Assembly: GCA_964601225.1 (NCBI GenBank)
Contig: CAZRMM010000006.1
Location: forward strand, 26,554-90,553
Length of the DNA: 64,000 nt
Reading direction: 5' to 3'
DNA from: CAYRGC01 sp964601225
GTDB lineage: Bacteria > Patescibacteriota > Gracilibacteria > Peribacterales > Peribacteraceae
Position numbers and translations under genes: made by a program. Below are positions 41,043 to 49,050 of this stretch, in pieces (positions within the stretch are counted from its first letter, which is position 1; each line of letters starts with the position of its first letter). Under the pieces are notes generated by a model, which saw nothing but the letters and a program-made list of their open reading frames with translations, had not been told where the DNA came from and searched no databases.

Positions 41043-42620
41043 ATGAAGGCGCCACAAACCTCCCGGCAATTCTCTATTCTTGCCTGGGGAATTTTTGTTC
41101 TGTGCATCGCCGCGACAATTCTGTGCGGGGCCATCGTCCGACGCTCCGAGAACGAATCCGCACAATTTGCCTTCACCTCAAAAGTGGATGTCGTTTTGCA
41201 GACGATCGCCAACCGAATGATCGACTATGAATCCGTGCTGAACGGGGTCAAAGGACTTTACTTGGCATCGAAATCCGTCGAGAGGGATGAATTTGCAAGC
41301 TACCTGTCCTCGCTGCAACTTTCCCGCAGACTTCCAGGCATCCAGGCGATCGGCTACAGCGAATTCGTCGGATCAAAGGAAAATCTCAAGGCATTTGAGG
41401 AATCCGTACGGGCCGAGGGGTTTTCCAATTTTGTCGTCACGCCGGAAAATGATCGCAATGAATACCATTCCATCAGATTCATAGAACCGTTTGACGAACG
41501 CAATCGGCGCGCCTTCGGCTTCGACATGCATACGGAAAGCACACGCGCCGCCGCGATGGATCGAGCGCGCGACACGGGAGTCGCAATCCTATCGGGCAAA
41601 GTCACGCTCAAGCAGGAAAACAACTCACAACCCCAGGCGGGAACGCTCCTCTATTTACCCATCTACCGCAAGGGAGAGCCCGTCGATACGCCGGAACAGC
41701 GTCGTGCCGCTTTCCAGGGATTCGCCTATGCGGCTTTCAGAATGGAAGATTTGTTCACGGCGATTCTGAGCACGGTCGACACCTCGTACATCGATCTCGA
41801 AATTTATTCCGTAACGGGAAAAAACGGGGAGGAGGATCTCCTATACACAAATGAAGACCCCGAGGAAAAAGAATCATACCTTCCCGAAATCGCAGGAACG
41901 CATACGCTGCGTATCGGAGGGCAATCATGGTCCGTCCGTTATCACACATCGAAAGAATTCGACAGGTCGCACTCTCATCTCAGCTCAATCATCGCTTGGG
42001 CATCCGGAACTGTCGTCAGTATTCTGGTTTTTACGATTGCCATGCTCCTCAGCTTGGCAAAAGAAACAGCAGAGGGCCGGGCACAAAAGATTGCGCAGGA
42101 AATGGCAAAGAACGAGGACACGTGGAAACTCGCGATGGAGGCGAGCGGCGATGCCGTGTGGGAATGGAATCTCTTAAGCAATCAATGGAGGAACAGCGAG
42201 CGCGGCGCCCGCATGCTCGGATACAATCCGGGCGAATTGAAAGATGACGAGCTTGCGTGGCCGAAAGTGGTGCATCCCGACGATTTTGCAAAAATCACGA
42301 CGGAACGAGAGCGTCACATCCAAAACCAAAACGAGATTTTCTTCTGCGAAGTACGCATGCGCTGCAAAGAAGGGAATTATAAGTGGGTCTCTCTTCGAGG
42401 AAGGGTGGTGGTGCGCTCGGCAAACGATAGGCCCGTACGCATGATCGGCACCACGACCGATATCACAGAACGAAAAGCATACGAAGAAAATCTTCAAGAG
42501 AAGAATGCGGAACTTGAGCGCATGAACGAGTTGATGGTCGGTCGCGAACTGAAAATGCGTGATATGAAAGATGAATTGAAAAAATTACGCGGCTCTACGG
42601 ACGATTCCGCGTCGTCATAA
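41043..42620 (+). CDS. CHASE-PAS membrane sensor without kinase domain
   Basis: 525 residues. Helix 1 (about 12-32), an extracytoplasmic CHASE domain (about 60-290; IQAIGYSEFV, FNVV-type strands, FGFDMHTESTRAAAMDRARD, LPIYRKGE), helix 2 (about 318-340), coiled coil, and a PAS_3/PAC domain (about 370-495; GDAVWEWNLLSNQW, TTTDITERKAYEENL). It ends in the same coiled-coil tail as 38829 (MNELMVGRELKMRDMKDELK). CHASE domains sense small molecules in the periplasm or outside. The next gene, a full kinase, starts 7 nt later, so both are in one operon. Confidence 0.85.
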   Translation: MKAPQTSRQFSILAWGIFVLCIAATILCGAIVRRSENESAQFAFTSKVDVVLQTIANRMIDYESVLNGVKGLYLASKSVERDEFASYLSSLQLSRRLPGIQAIGYSEFVGSKENLKAFEESVRAEGFSNFVVTPENDRNEYHSIRFIEPFDERNRRAFGFDMHTESTRAAAMDRARDTGVAILSGKVTLKQENNSQPQAGTLLYLPIYRKGEPVDTPEQRRAAFQGFAYAAFRMEDLFTAILSTVDTSYIDLEIYSVTGKNGEEDLLYTNEDPEEKESYLPEIAGTHTLRIGGQSWSVRYHTSKEFDRSHSHLSSIIAWASGTVVSILVFTIAMLLSLAKETAEGRAQKIAQEMAKNEDTWKLAMEASGDAVWEWNLLSNQWRNSERGARMLGYNPGELKDDELAWPKVVHPDDFAKITTERERHIQNQNEIFFCEVRMRCKEGNYKWVSLRGRVVVRSANDRPVRMIGTTTDITERKAYEENLQEKNAELERMNELMVGRELKMRDMKDELKKLRGSTDDSASS

Positions 42621-42627
42621 AACCCTC

Positions 42628-45012
42628 ATGGCAAAGACCCTCTCCATTCAGGCCCGACTTATCCTCCTGCTCCTGCCGGCGGTTTTCGCGATCACGGTCG
42701 TTTCCCCCCTCGTGTTTTTCGGCATCGTCGGCACCGCGATCGAAGATTCGAGCATCCGGGAAAATCTTCTCGTTCTTAAAAAAAACAGCGAAACCACGAG
42801 GCAATTCGTCGAAAGTGACAAGCGCCTCATTTTGGCTCTTCGCGATGTGCCGCCGATTCAAGGAATGATTCGTTCGAGGAAAACGGGTTTGGACAAGCAG
42901 GACAACAGTACGTACGAACAGTGGTCCACGCGATTGTCGCAGATTTTCCGAGCCCATTTGAAAGCGAACAATTCCATTTACCAGTTGCGAGTCTTCGACG
43001 AGAAAGGCAACGAAGAAGTTCATGCGGAGCTTATCGGCGGGCAGATCGTCATCACGCCGCCGAATCTTCTGCAAAACAAAAAGGATCGTCCGTACTTTCT
43101 CGAGGCGATGCAGCTCTCGAACGACGAACTCTATGTGTCGAGCGTCGAGCTCAATCAGGAGTACGGTAAAATTGAAATGCCGTACGTCCCGGTCTTGCGC
43201 ATCGCAACGCCCGTTTTCGACTCAGAGGGGAAAAGAAAGGGCGTGATTATGGGAAACTTTCTCGCCGGCGAGATATTTTCGCCCCTGCGGGAACAGTCCG
43301 CGATCCTGGAAAATTTCGTCGTGGATCACGGGGGATTCTTCGCCCTGCACCCAAACGCAGAAATGGAATTCGGGGCTGACCTCAAAAAGCCAGAAGCGAC
43401 AATCGTCAACGAATTCCCGACACTCGCCCCGCTGATTCGGAAATCGAAAAACGGAAACTATTACGATCAGGGCACCGAGCGCGAATTCCTGTGGGAGACC
43501 ATCAAATACGGACCGAATGCCGAACAAACATGGACCGTCATTTCCTCCATAGACCGAATGGCTCTGGTCGCCCCGATACAGCGGCTGAGAAGCATCATCA
43601 TCGCGGTATCGACGATGCTTGCCTTTTCGATCATCGGTCTTATCGCCTACTCGGCGCACAATCTTTCCTCGCCTATTCGTCATCTCACGAAGGCCGTAAG
43701 CGCCGTCGCAGCCGGAAAAATTGACACGGTCATTCAGGAAAATGCGAACACGGCGGAAATGGCGGAGCTCAATCAGGGATTTAAAAAAATGCAAAACGCA
43801 CTCAATCAAACATATACGGACATGGAGGGGAGAATTCAAGAAAGAACGAAAGACGTCGCCTATGCCCTTGCGAAACAGAAGCAATCCAATCTGGCAATGC
43901 TGAACATCATGGAGGACCTGGAGAATGCAAAAACTCAATTGCAGAACGAGGCGACGGAGACGAAAAAATTCCAGAACGCCGTGGAGGGCTCGACGGACGC
44001 AATCGCCATTACAAGCATCGAAGGAAAGATCGTTTTCGTCAACAGAGCCTTCGAAATACTGACGGGATACAGCTCGGAAGAAGTCGTCGGAAAAAATCCC
44101 AAGATTCTCCGGAGCAACCAAACAAAAGAGGAGACCTACAGCCAAATGTGGAAGGCAATTCTTGAAGGGAAGGTTTTCGCCACGGATGATATAGTCAACA
44201 AACGAAAGGACGGTACGCTCTACAATGCAGAACTGACCGTCTTCCCGGTACTCAAGAACAACAAGCCCATCTACTTCGTGGGCGTGCAACGGGACATCAC
44301 ACAACGAAAGAATGAGGATCGGGTGAAATCCGAGTTTATTTCTCTGGCTTCGCATCAATTACGAACGCCGCTCACGGCCCTGCGCCTGTCTCTTGAACTT
44401 CTGTCGAAGGGCCGTTTCGGTCCTCTCACGGAGGAACAGGAGAATATTGTCCAGAGCGGTCTCCGATACGCTGTGGCGCTGGCAGAGACAATCCACACCA
44501 TGCTCTCGATCTCGCGCGTGGAAGTGGGAAAGGCATCCATCGATGCGACTGCAATCCACGTGCAAGAATTCCTACGGGAAATTTCCAAAGAGCTGTCATA
44601 CAGCGCTTCGCAAAAATCCCTGCAGGTCGTCGTCGATTGCCCGGAAGACATCGTCATTCATACCGACAAAAACTTCCTGAAAGAAATTATCGCGAACCTC
44701 ACGAGCAACGCGATCCGCTACACGCCCGAGAAGGGCAGGATCGAGATTCGCGCCCTTGTCGTCGAAAATAATTTGAAGATTTCCGTTCAGGACAACGGCT
44801 ATGGCATTCCCGCGGAAGCACAAGAACGGATCTTCCAAAAATTCTTCCGGGCAGACAACGCGCAAAAGAAAGTGCCGGACGGAACCGGCCTCGGTCTGTA
44901 TCTCGTACAATCGCTGGTCTCAATAATCGGCGGGAGGATCTCCTTCGTCTCCGAGGAAAACAAAGGAACGACCTTCACCCTTTCCCTCCCCTATTCCCCT
45001 TCGCAATCGTGA
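42628..45012 (+). CDS. membrane hybrid-sensor histidine kinase (Cache-HAMP-PAS-HisKA-HATPase)
   Basis: 794 residues. Helix 1 (about 12-34), Cache-type extracytoplasmic domain (about 40-305), helix 2 (about 312-335), HAMP (about 335-390), coiled coil, PAS (about 450-560; AITSIEGKIVFVNRAFEILT, GVQRDITQRK), HisKA with the phospho-acceptor His in SLASHQLRTPLTAL (about 574), and the ATPase domain: N box NLTSNAIRYTP, G1 DNGYGIP, F box FQKFFRAD, G2 GTGLGLYLV. No response regulator follows. It may serve the two kinase-less sensors next to it. Confidence 0.93.
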   Translation: MAKTLSIQARLILLLLPAVFAITVVSPLVFFGIVGTAIEDSSIRENLLVLKKNSETTRQFVESDKRLILALRDVPPIQGMIRSRKTGLDKQDNSTYEQWSTRLSQIFRAHLKANNSIYQLRVFDEKGNEEVHAELIGGQIVITPPNLLQNKKDRPYFLEAMQLSNDELYVSSVELNQEYGKIEMPYVPVLRIATPVFDSEGKRKGVIMGNFLAGEIFSPLREQSAILENFVVDHGGFFALHPNAEMEFGADLKKPEATIVNEFPTLAPLIRKSKNGNYYDQGTEREFLWETIKYGPNAEQTWTVISSIDRMALVAPIQRLRSIIIAVSTMLAFSIIGLIAYSAHNLSSPIRHLTKAVSAVAAGKIDTVIQENANTAEMAELNQGFKKMQNALNQTYTDMEGRIQERTKDVAYALAKQKQSNLAMLNIMEDLENAKTQLQNEATETKKFQNAVEGSTDAIAITSIEGKIVFVNRAFEILTGYSSEEVVGKNPKILRSNQTKEETYSQMWKAILEGKVFATDDIVNKRKDGTLYNAELTVFPVLKNNKPIYFVGVQRDITQRKNEDRVKSEFISLASHQLRTPLTALRLSLELLSKGRFGPLTEEQENIVQSGLRYAVALAETIHTMLSISRVEVGKASIDATAIHVQEFLREISKELSYSASQKSLQVVVDCPEDIVIHTDKNFLKEIIANLTSNAIRYTPEKGRIEIRALVVENNLKISVQDNGYGIPAEAQERIFQKFFRADNAQKKVPDGTGLGLYLVQSLVSIIGGRISFVSEENKGTTFTLSLPYSPSQS

Positions 45013-45382
45013 CAAAGATTCCCGTTGCGGGGGATGAAGAACGTATTGGAAAGCTTTACGCTTTCTCGATCCTCCGATGTCCGACATGAACGAATGAGGG
45101 ACTCGTCCGGCTCAAGAGCGAAGAATTCGGAGCCATCGATTTCATTGTAAAAAGTGATACAGGGAAGCGATCTTGGGGTGAAAATCCGGGAATATTTCAA
45201 TTCCCGTCAATCAGTGACTCCAAACTGCGGAATCATCTCCGCCACCGAGAGTACTTGTCTGTTCGTCAGAAGAATTTTTTTGAACACAAAATTTGATCAT
45301 AGTTTTTCCCATTTTCGGCTGAGATCTTCAAAAAAAGGACGACCGTGGTCGTCCCTTTTTTAGTCATGAAACACTTAGACAA
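45013..45382. other. intergenic region (370 nt) with one bidirectional terminator
   Basis: No supported gene. AT-rich in the right half. Contains the terminator at 45331-45361. Confidence 0.5.
45331..45361. terminator. bidirectional terminator
   Basis: GGACGACC / GGTCGTCC, 8-bp stem with a 2-nt centre, flanked by six or more As on the left and six Ts on the right, so it can work for the sensor operon (+) and the Hcp-like gene (-). Confidence 0.8.
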
Positions 45383-45970
45383 TTACTTCTTGGCGGCCTT
45401 GAGATCGTAGGTGGCCTTGATTGCAGTGTCCAAACTACCGTCACTCTTTTGCGGACTGTATGAAAATTCGATTTTCGTGAAATTCAAACTGAGCGACTCC
45501 ATCGGACGATCGGAGCCACTCTGAGTCATTAGAGAAGAAACCATGACATCCGCGAGTGTTACCTGATAGTACTCCTGGCCAGAAGAATTTTTGCAGCTCA
45601 GTTTTGCTGACTTCATGTGCGTCCCGGAGACGGCATTCAGAAAGAGCTGAGGAGAAGTTTTATCGATGCGCTTCGTCACCATGAAACTAATATCGCTCAT
45701 CGAAACTTTTCCTGCTCCCATGCCGCTGCTGCCAACGGATGTAGCATTCGACATTCCCCAGCTGAAAGACTGGACTTCGATTGAACCGGTGGCGTTTTCC
45801 CCTTGGACGCCATCGAGCCAAAGAGTGCAGCCCGGCATGGAAGTTGCCATGGAAGTGGGCGAGATCGTTTTCGCGGTTGTTCTCGTAGATTGCGCCAATG
45901 CCGTCGAGGCGCCGAAGAGAGCCGCAACCACGCCCGCGGAAAGCAGGAGGAATGATGTTCGTTGTTTCAT
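45383..45970 (-). CDS. exported Hcp-family (type VI secretion tube-like) protein
   Basis: 195 residues. Signal peptide at the start (RTSFLLLSAGVVAALFGAST..ALAQ). The mature part has the Hcp fold: CTLWLDGVQGENATGSIEVQ, SFSWGMSN, VSMSDISFMVTKRIDKTSP, LFLNAVSGTHMKSAKL, YYQVTLADVMVSSL and LNFTKIEFSYSPQ. True T6SS Hcp has no signal peptide, and no other T6SS gene is present, so this is likely a secreted ring- or tube-forming structural protein. Promoter with TGCTAGTCT (46005-45997) upstream; strong terminator downstream. Confidence 0.85.
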   Translation of the reverse strand: MKQRTSFLLLSAGVVAALFGASTALAQSTRTTAKTISPTSMATSMPGCTLWLDGVQGENATGSIEVQSFSWGMSNATSVGSSGMGAGKVSMSDISFMVTKRIDKTSPQLFLNAVSGTHMKSAKLSCKNSSGQEYYQVTLADVMVSSLMTQSGSDRPMESLSLNFTKIEFSYSPQKSDGSLDTAIKATYDLKAAKK

Positions 45971-45996
45971 AGAAGAAAAGAAAGAAAGATAGTCTA

Positions 45997-46024
45997 AGAC
46001 TAGCACGCGTTTGACGTTTGTTGA
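45997..46024 (-). promoter_or_regulatory. promoter of the Hcp-like gene
   Basis: TCAACA (46024-46019), 16-nt spacer, TAGTCT (46002-45997) with TGC before the -10. Confidence 0.45.
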
Positions 46025-46169
46025 GCCTCTCAACACAGGAACGTGCAAAAAAAACAAGGAGAATCGCTCTTCGTAAATTTCGTTTCAGCTGCTCTTGATT
46101 TGAACAATCCCGCACATGATGTGTTATCAAAATTTTTCTTTGCTTTCGAAAAAAGCCCTTTGGTTTGTG

Positions 46170-46175
46170 TACAAT
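46170..46175 (+). promoter_or_regulatory. -10 of the DUF1761 gene
   Basis: TACAAT; leader of about 33 nt before the ATG at 46215. Confidence 0.4.
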
Positions 46176-46214
46176 AGGAATCCCTTTTCCTCTCTACTCT
46201 TCTTTCCTCTATCT

Positions 46215-46652
46215 ATGATCCACCTCATCGCCGTTGGGCAGTACGTCGGCACGCACATGCTCGGCATTCTCCTCGCGATCCTTGCGACGTACGTCATCGG
46301 ATTCATCTGGCACGGTCCGCTCTTCGGCAAGCAGTGGATGGCCTACAACAACATCACGCCGCCGAAGAAGGAAGATATGAAATTCTCCATGATGCTCCCC
46401 GGTCTCGCCGCAAACTTCGTCATGGTCTTCGTGCAATCGGCCGTTCTCGGACGAACGTTCCAGATCGTGAGCCTGCGGGGCATCGTCGACGCGTTGATCA
46501 TCGCCGTCATTCTCTGGCTCCCCTTTACCGCGCTTGCATTCGCCAATTCGTACGCCTGGGAAGGAAAAAAGCCAGGCCACTGGTGCCTGGACGCCGGATA
46601 CTACCTCATCTCAATATTGGCGGTGTCCGCGATCCTCTACATCACCCTCTGA
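46215..46652 (+). CDS. DUF1761 family membrane protein
   Basis: 145 residues, four transmembrane helices. The first helix ends in FIWHGPLFGKQWMAY (about 30-44), the family hallmark (WYGPLFGK-type), and helix 3-4 carry LWLPFTALAFANSYAW. Function unknown. The ATG at 46215 is taken because the upstream extension contains the promoter. A good terminator follows. Confidence 0.8.
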   Translation: MIHLIAVGQYVGTHMLGILLAILATYVIGFIWHGPLFGKQWMAYNNITPPKKEDMKFSMMLPGLAANFVMVFVQSAVLGRTFQIVSLRGIVDALIIAVILWLPFTALAFANSYAWEGKKPGHWCLDAGYYLISILAVSAILYITL

Positions 46653-46672
46653 AAACACGCCTCTTTTTCAAA

Positions 46673-46702
46673 AATCCCGCACCGTTCGATGCGGGATTTT
46701 TT
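46673..46702 (+). terminator. rho-independent terminator
   Basis: AATCCCGCA / TGCGGGATT, 9-bp stem, 8-nt loop, followed by Ts (TTTT after the stem). Confidence 0.85.
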
Positions 46703-46719
46703 GATGCGGTTGCGCGACG

Positions 46720-46749
46720 TTGCCTCAAGAACGGGCGCATGGGTAGAAT
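46720..46749 (+). promoter_or_regulatory. leaderless promoter of the SLH gene
   Basis: TTGCCT (46720-46725), 18-nt spacer, TAGAAT (46744-46749), 7 nt to ATG. Confidence 0.55.
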
Positions 46750-46756
46750 GGATCCC

Positions 46757-47800
46757 ATGATTGCTTCCGCCCGCAGATTCGCTTCCTTCTTTTTTCTCGC
46801 GCTCGTTTTCGTAACGACGGTTCCCGCCGCGACCGCGCAGGGAATGTCCTTCAAGGACCTGCCGACATCGCACTCCGCCTACGCCGCGGTGCAGTACCTC
46901 ACGGGCCTCGGCATCCTCAAGGGGTACGACGACGGCACGTTCCGCCCCGACAAGAAGGTGGCGCGGTCCGAAGCGATCAAGATCATCGTGAGCGCCGTGG
47001 CCCAGGGGAAGACCTTCACGCCCGGAACTTCTTCCTACACCGATATCCCCGACGGCGCGTGGTACGAGCCGTACGTGGCATACGCCTGGAAGGAGCTCGG
47101 CATCGTCGACGGCCCGCCGACCGCCACCCTTTTCCGGGGAGACAAGAACGTCACGAAGGTGGAGTTTTTGAAGATGCTCCTGCTCGCGTACAAGGTGGAT
47201 CCGAAGTCGTTTGGCGAGATCCAATTGCCGCTCGCGAGCGACGTGACGGATCCGGGCGCCTGGTACTACCCCTACATGCGCTACGCGATCACCGCGTCGA
47301 TGACCACCGTGCAATCCGACGGCGCCATGGGTCCGAGCCAGGAACTCAGCCGCGCGCAAGTGGCGCTCCTCCTGCACCGCTTCCTCACCTACCGCGACGG
47401 CCGCCGCACGCAGGCGCTCCTCTCCTCCACGGAAAGCGATCTCGTGAACGTACTCAAGATGCTCGAGGCGAAGGATCTGTCGCAGGCCGAATACGCGTCG
47501 GCGCGCGCGCTGCTCGCCGCCCGCGGCGCGCTGCAATCGAAGCCGGACACGCCGCTCGTGCAAGGCGCGCTCAAGACGACGGAAGCCTTCCGCGCGCTGG
47601 TGCGCGCGTACCGCGCCGGCTCGGAACAGCGCTTCGACGACGCGGTGACGCTCGCCAAGGAATCCTGGTCGCTTGCCGAGGCGGCGCGCCAGAAGAGCTC
47701 CGATCTCGACGGCCTCTCGTCGCAGGTGCAGGGACTCGCGAAGGAAATGGCCGACAGCGCGCGCGACCTCAAGACGAAGTCTGCGATGCCGACACCCTAA
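46757..47800 (+). CDS. S-layer homology (SLH) domain protein
   Basis: 347 residues. Signal peptide (SFFFLALVFVTTVPAATAQG, cleavage near 28). Three SLH repeats: FKDLPTSHSAYAAVQYL...GYDDGTFRPDKKVARSEAIK; YTDIPDGAWYEPYVAYAWKE...GDKNVTKVEFLKM; VTDPGAWYYPYMRYAI...GAMGPSQELSRAQVALL. The C-terminal 150 residues are Ala/Arg-rich helices with no membrane segment. SLH domains hold proteins to cell-wall polymers. The next gene starts 17 nt later, so both form an operon. Confidence 0.92.
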   Translation: MIASARRFASFFFLALVFVTTVPAATAQGMSFKDLPTSHSAYAAVQYLTGLGILKGYDDGTFRPDKKVARSEAIKIIVSAVAQGKTFTPGTSSYTDIPDGAWYEPYVAYAWKELGIVDGPPTATLFRGDKNVTKVEFLKMLLLAYKVDPKSFGEIQLPLASDVTDPGAWYYPYMRYAITASMTTVQSDGAMGPSQELSRAQVALLLHRFLTYRDGRRTQALLSSTESDLVNVLKMLEAKDLSQAEYASARALLAARGALQSKPDTPLVQGALKTTEAFRALVRAYRAGSEQRFDDAVTLAKESWSLAEAARQKSSDLDGLSSQVQGLAKEMADSARDLKTKSAMPTP

Positions 47801-47817
47801 GTTCCTTATCCCCAACC

Positions 47818-48750
47818 ATGAAAAAGAACGGATCGGTTGTCCTGACGCTGAGCCTCCTCATGAACGTCTTCGCGGGTCCCATGCTCTACAGTACGTGGAT
47901 CCGCAGTGCGCAGTTTCCGCTGCTTTCTCCCCGCATTTTCGCGCAGAATCGCAATGACATCATCATTAACTTCACGACGCTGCGCGGGCAGATACGGACC
48001 TTTATGGAAAATCAGAAGGACATGCACGTGGGCGTGTACTTCGAATATCTGCCGTCGGGCGTCTCCGTCGGCGTGAACGAGAAAGACAACTTCATCTCCG
48101 CAAGCCTCATCAAGGTGCCTCTCATCATGGGCATCACGAAGATGATCGAACGGGGAAAGATTTCCCCGTCGCAAACCATCACGCTCGAAGCATCGGACCT
48201 CGACAGAAATTTCGGCCAGCTTTGGCAACGCGGCGCGGGCGCAACGCTCACGGTACAGGAGGCGATCGACCTTACGCTAAAGGAATCCGACAACACGGCG
48301 GCGCGGGCGCTCGACAGGCTCGTAACCAACGATCCGATCCGCGAAGTGTACGACGCTCTCGACATTCCGACGGATTGGACGGGGCCCTTGCCCGTCGTGA
48401 GTCCGAAGAACTACTCCTCGGTCTTCCGTTGCCTGTACCTCTCGTGCTTCCTCAGCTTCGAGCATTCGCAGCAGATTCTGCGCACCCTCACGCAGACCGC
48501 ATTCAACGAGAGCGGCATCGCAGCGGGCGTCCCGCAATTCGTGCCCGTCGCGCACAAAATCGGAATGTTCGATTCGTCGAAATCGGATGAGCGCGTGCGG
48601 CTGGACTGCGGCATCGTCTACGTTCCCAAACGCCCGTACGTCCTCTGCATCCTCGGCGAGGCAAAAACGGGAACCGAGAACCAGATCAATGAGTTCGCGC
48701 AGCAAATGTCGGACCTGATCTTCCGCTACGTGAGTACCTTCACGCCCTGA
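47818..48750 (+). CDS. secreted serine hydrolase, class A beta-lactamase fold
   Basis: 310 residues with an N-terminal hydrophobic anchor or signal (VVLTLSLLMNVFAGPML). The three active-site motifs are present: SxxK in SASLIKV (Ser96/Lys99), SDN in ESDNTAARAL (about 156) and KxG in AHKIGMF (about 242). This is the beta-lactamase2 group that includes both lactamases and peptidoglycan-related esterases or amidases. The wide divergence and the SLH partner point to cell-wall turnover more than antibiotic resistance. Resistance should not be assumed. Confidence 0.82.
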   Translation: MKKNGSVVLTLSLLMNVFAGPMLYSTWIRSAQFPLLSPRIFAQNRNDIIINFTTLRGQIRTFMENQKDMHVGVYFEYLPSGVSVGVNEKDNFISASLIKVPLIMGITKMIERGKISPSQTITLEASDLDRNFGQLWQRGAGATLTVQEAIDLTLKESDNTAARALDRLVTNDPIREVYDALDIPTDWTGPLPVVSPKNYSSVFRCLYLSCFLSFEHSQQILRTLTQTAFNESGIAAGVPQFVPVAHKIGMFDSSKSDERVRLDCGIVYVPKRPYVLCILGEAKTGTENQINEFAQQMSDLIFRYVSTFTP

Positions 48751-48757
48751 TACCTGC

Positions 48758-49050
48758 TTAGAAGAACGAGTAGACGCGGACTTCGCCGCGGCCTCCCGCG
48801 CCTCCCGCGCCGCCCGTGTTCGTCCCGCCTCCGCCGCCGCCTCCGCCGCCGCCAAGCGCGCCGCCCGCGCCTCCCGCGCAACCGGTACTGTCCGTATCGG
48901 ACCCGCCGCCGCCGCCTCCCGTGCCGTTCTTCGTGGAATTGCCCGCGGTGCCGGCGGTACCGACGGTACACGTTGCGCTACTGGTACCGGCAGCGCCTCC
49001 GCCCGCCGTTGAGTAACCGTTCACCTTGCCACCCGCACCGGCAGTTTTAC
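48758..49050 (-). pseudogene. C-terminal part of the Gly-rich surface protein in a shifted frame
   Basis: After the stop of the upstream frame at 49047, a +1 shift (skipping one T after GCG) continues the same glycine-rich composition for about 97 codons (AGAGGKVNGYSTAGGGAAGT ... GTNTGGAGGAGGRGEVRVYSFF-like end). GRGEVRVYSF is a typical last strand of such glycine-rich adhesin or tail-fibre domains, so the intact ancestor probably read through to 48758. Sequencing error, true mutation, or frameshifting are all possible. Confidence 0.6.

Noticed and set aside
45383..45970. Type VI secretion system locus
   Set aside because: Only an Hcp-like protein, and it has a Sec signal peptide; no other T6SS gene in the window.
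47818..48750. Antibiotic-resistance beta-lactamase
   Set aside because: Only the fold and motifs (SxxK, SDN, KxG) are seen; context with an SLH protein fits wall turnover, and sequence gives no proof of lactam hydrolysis.
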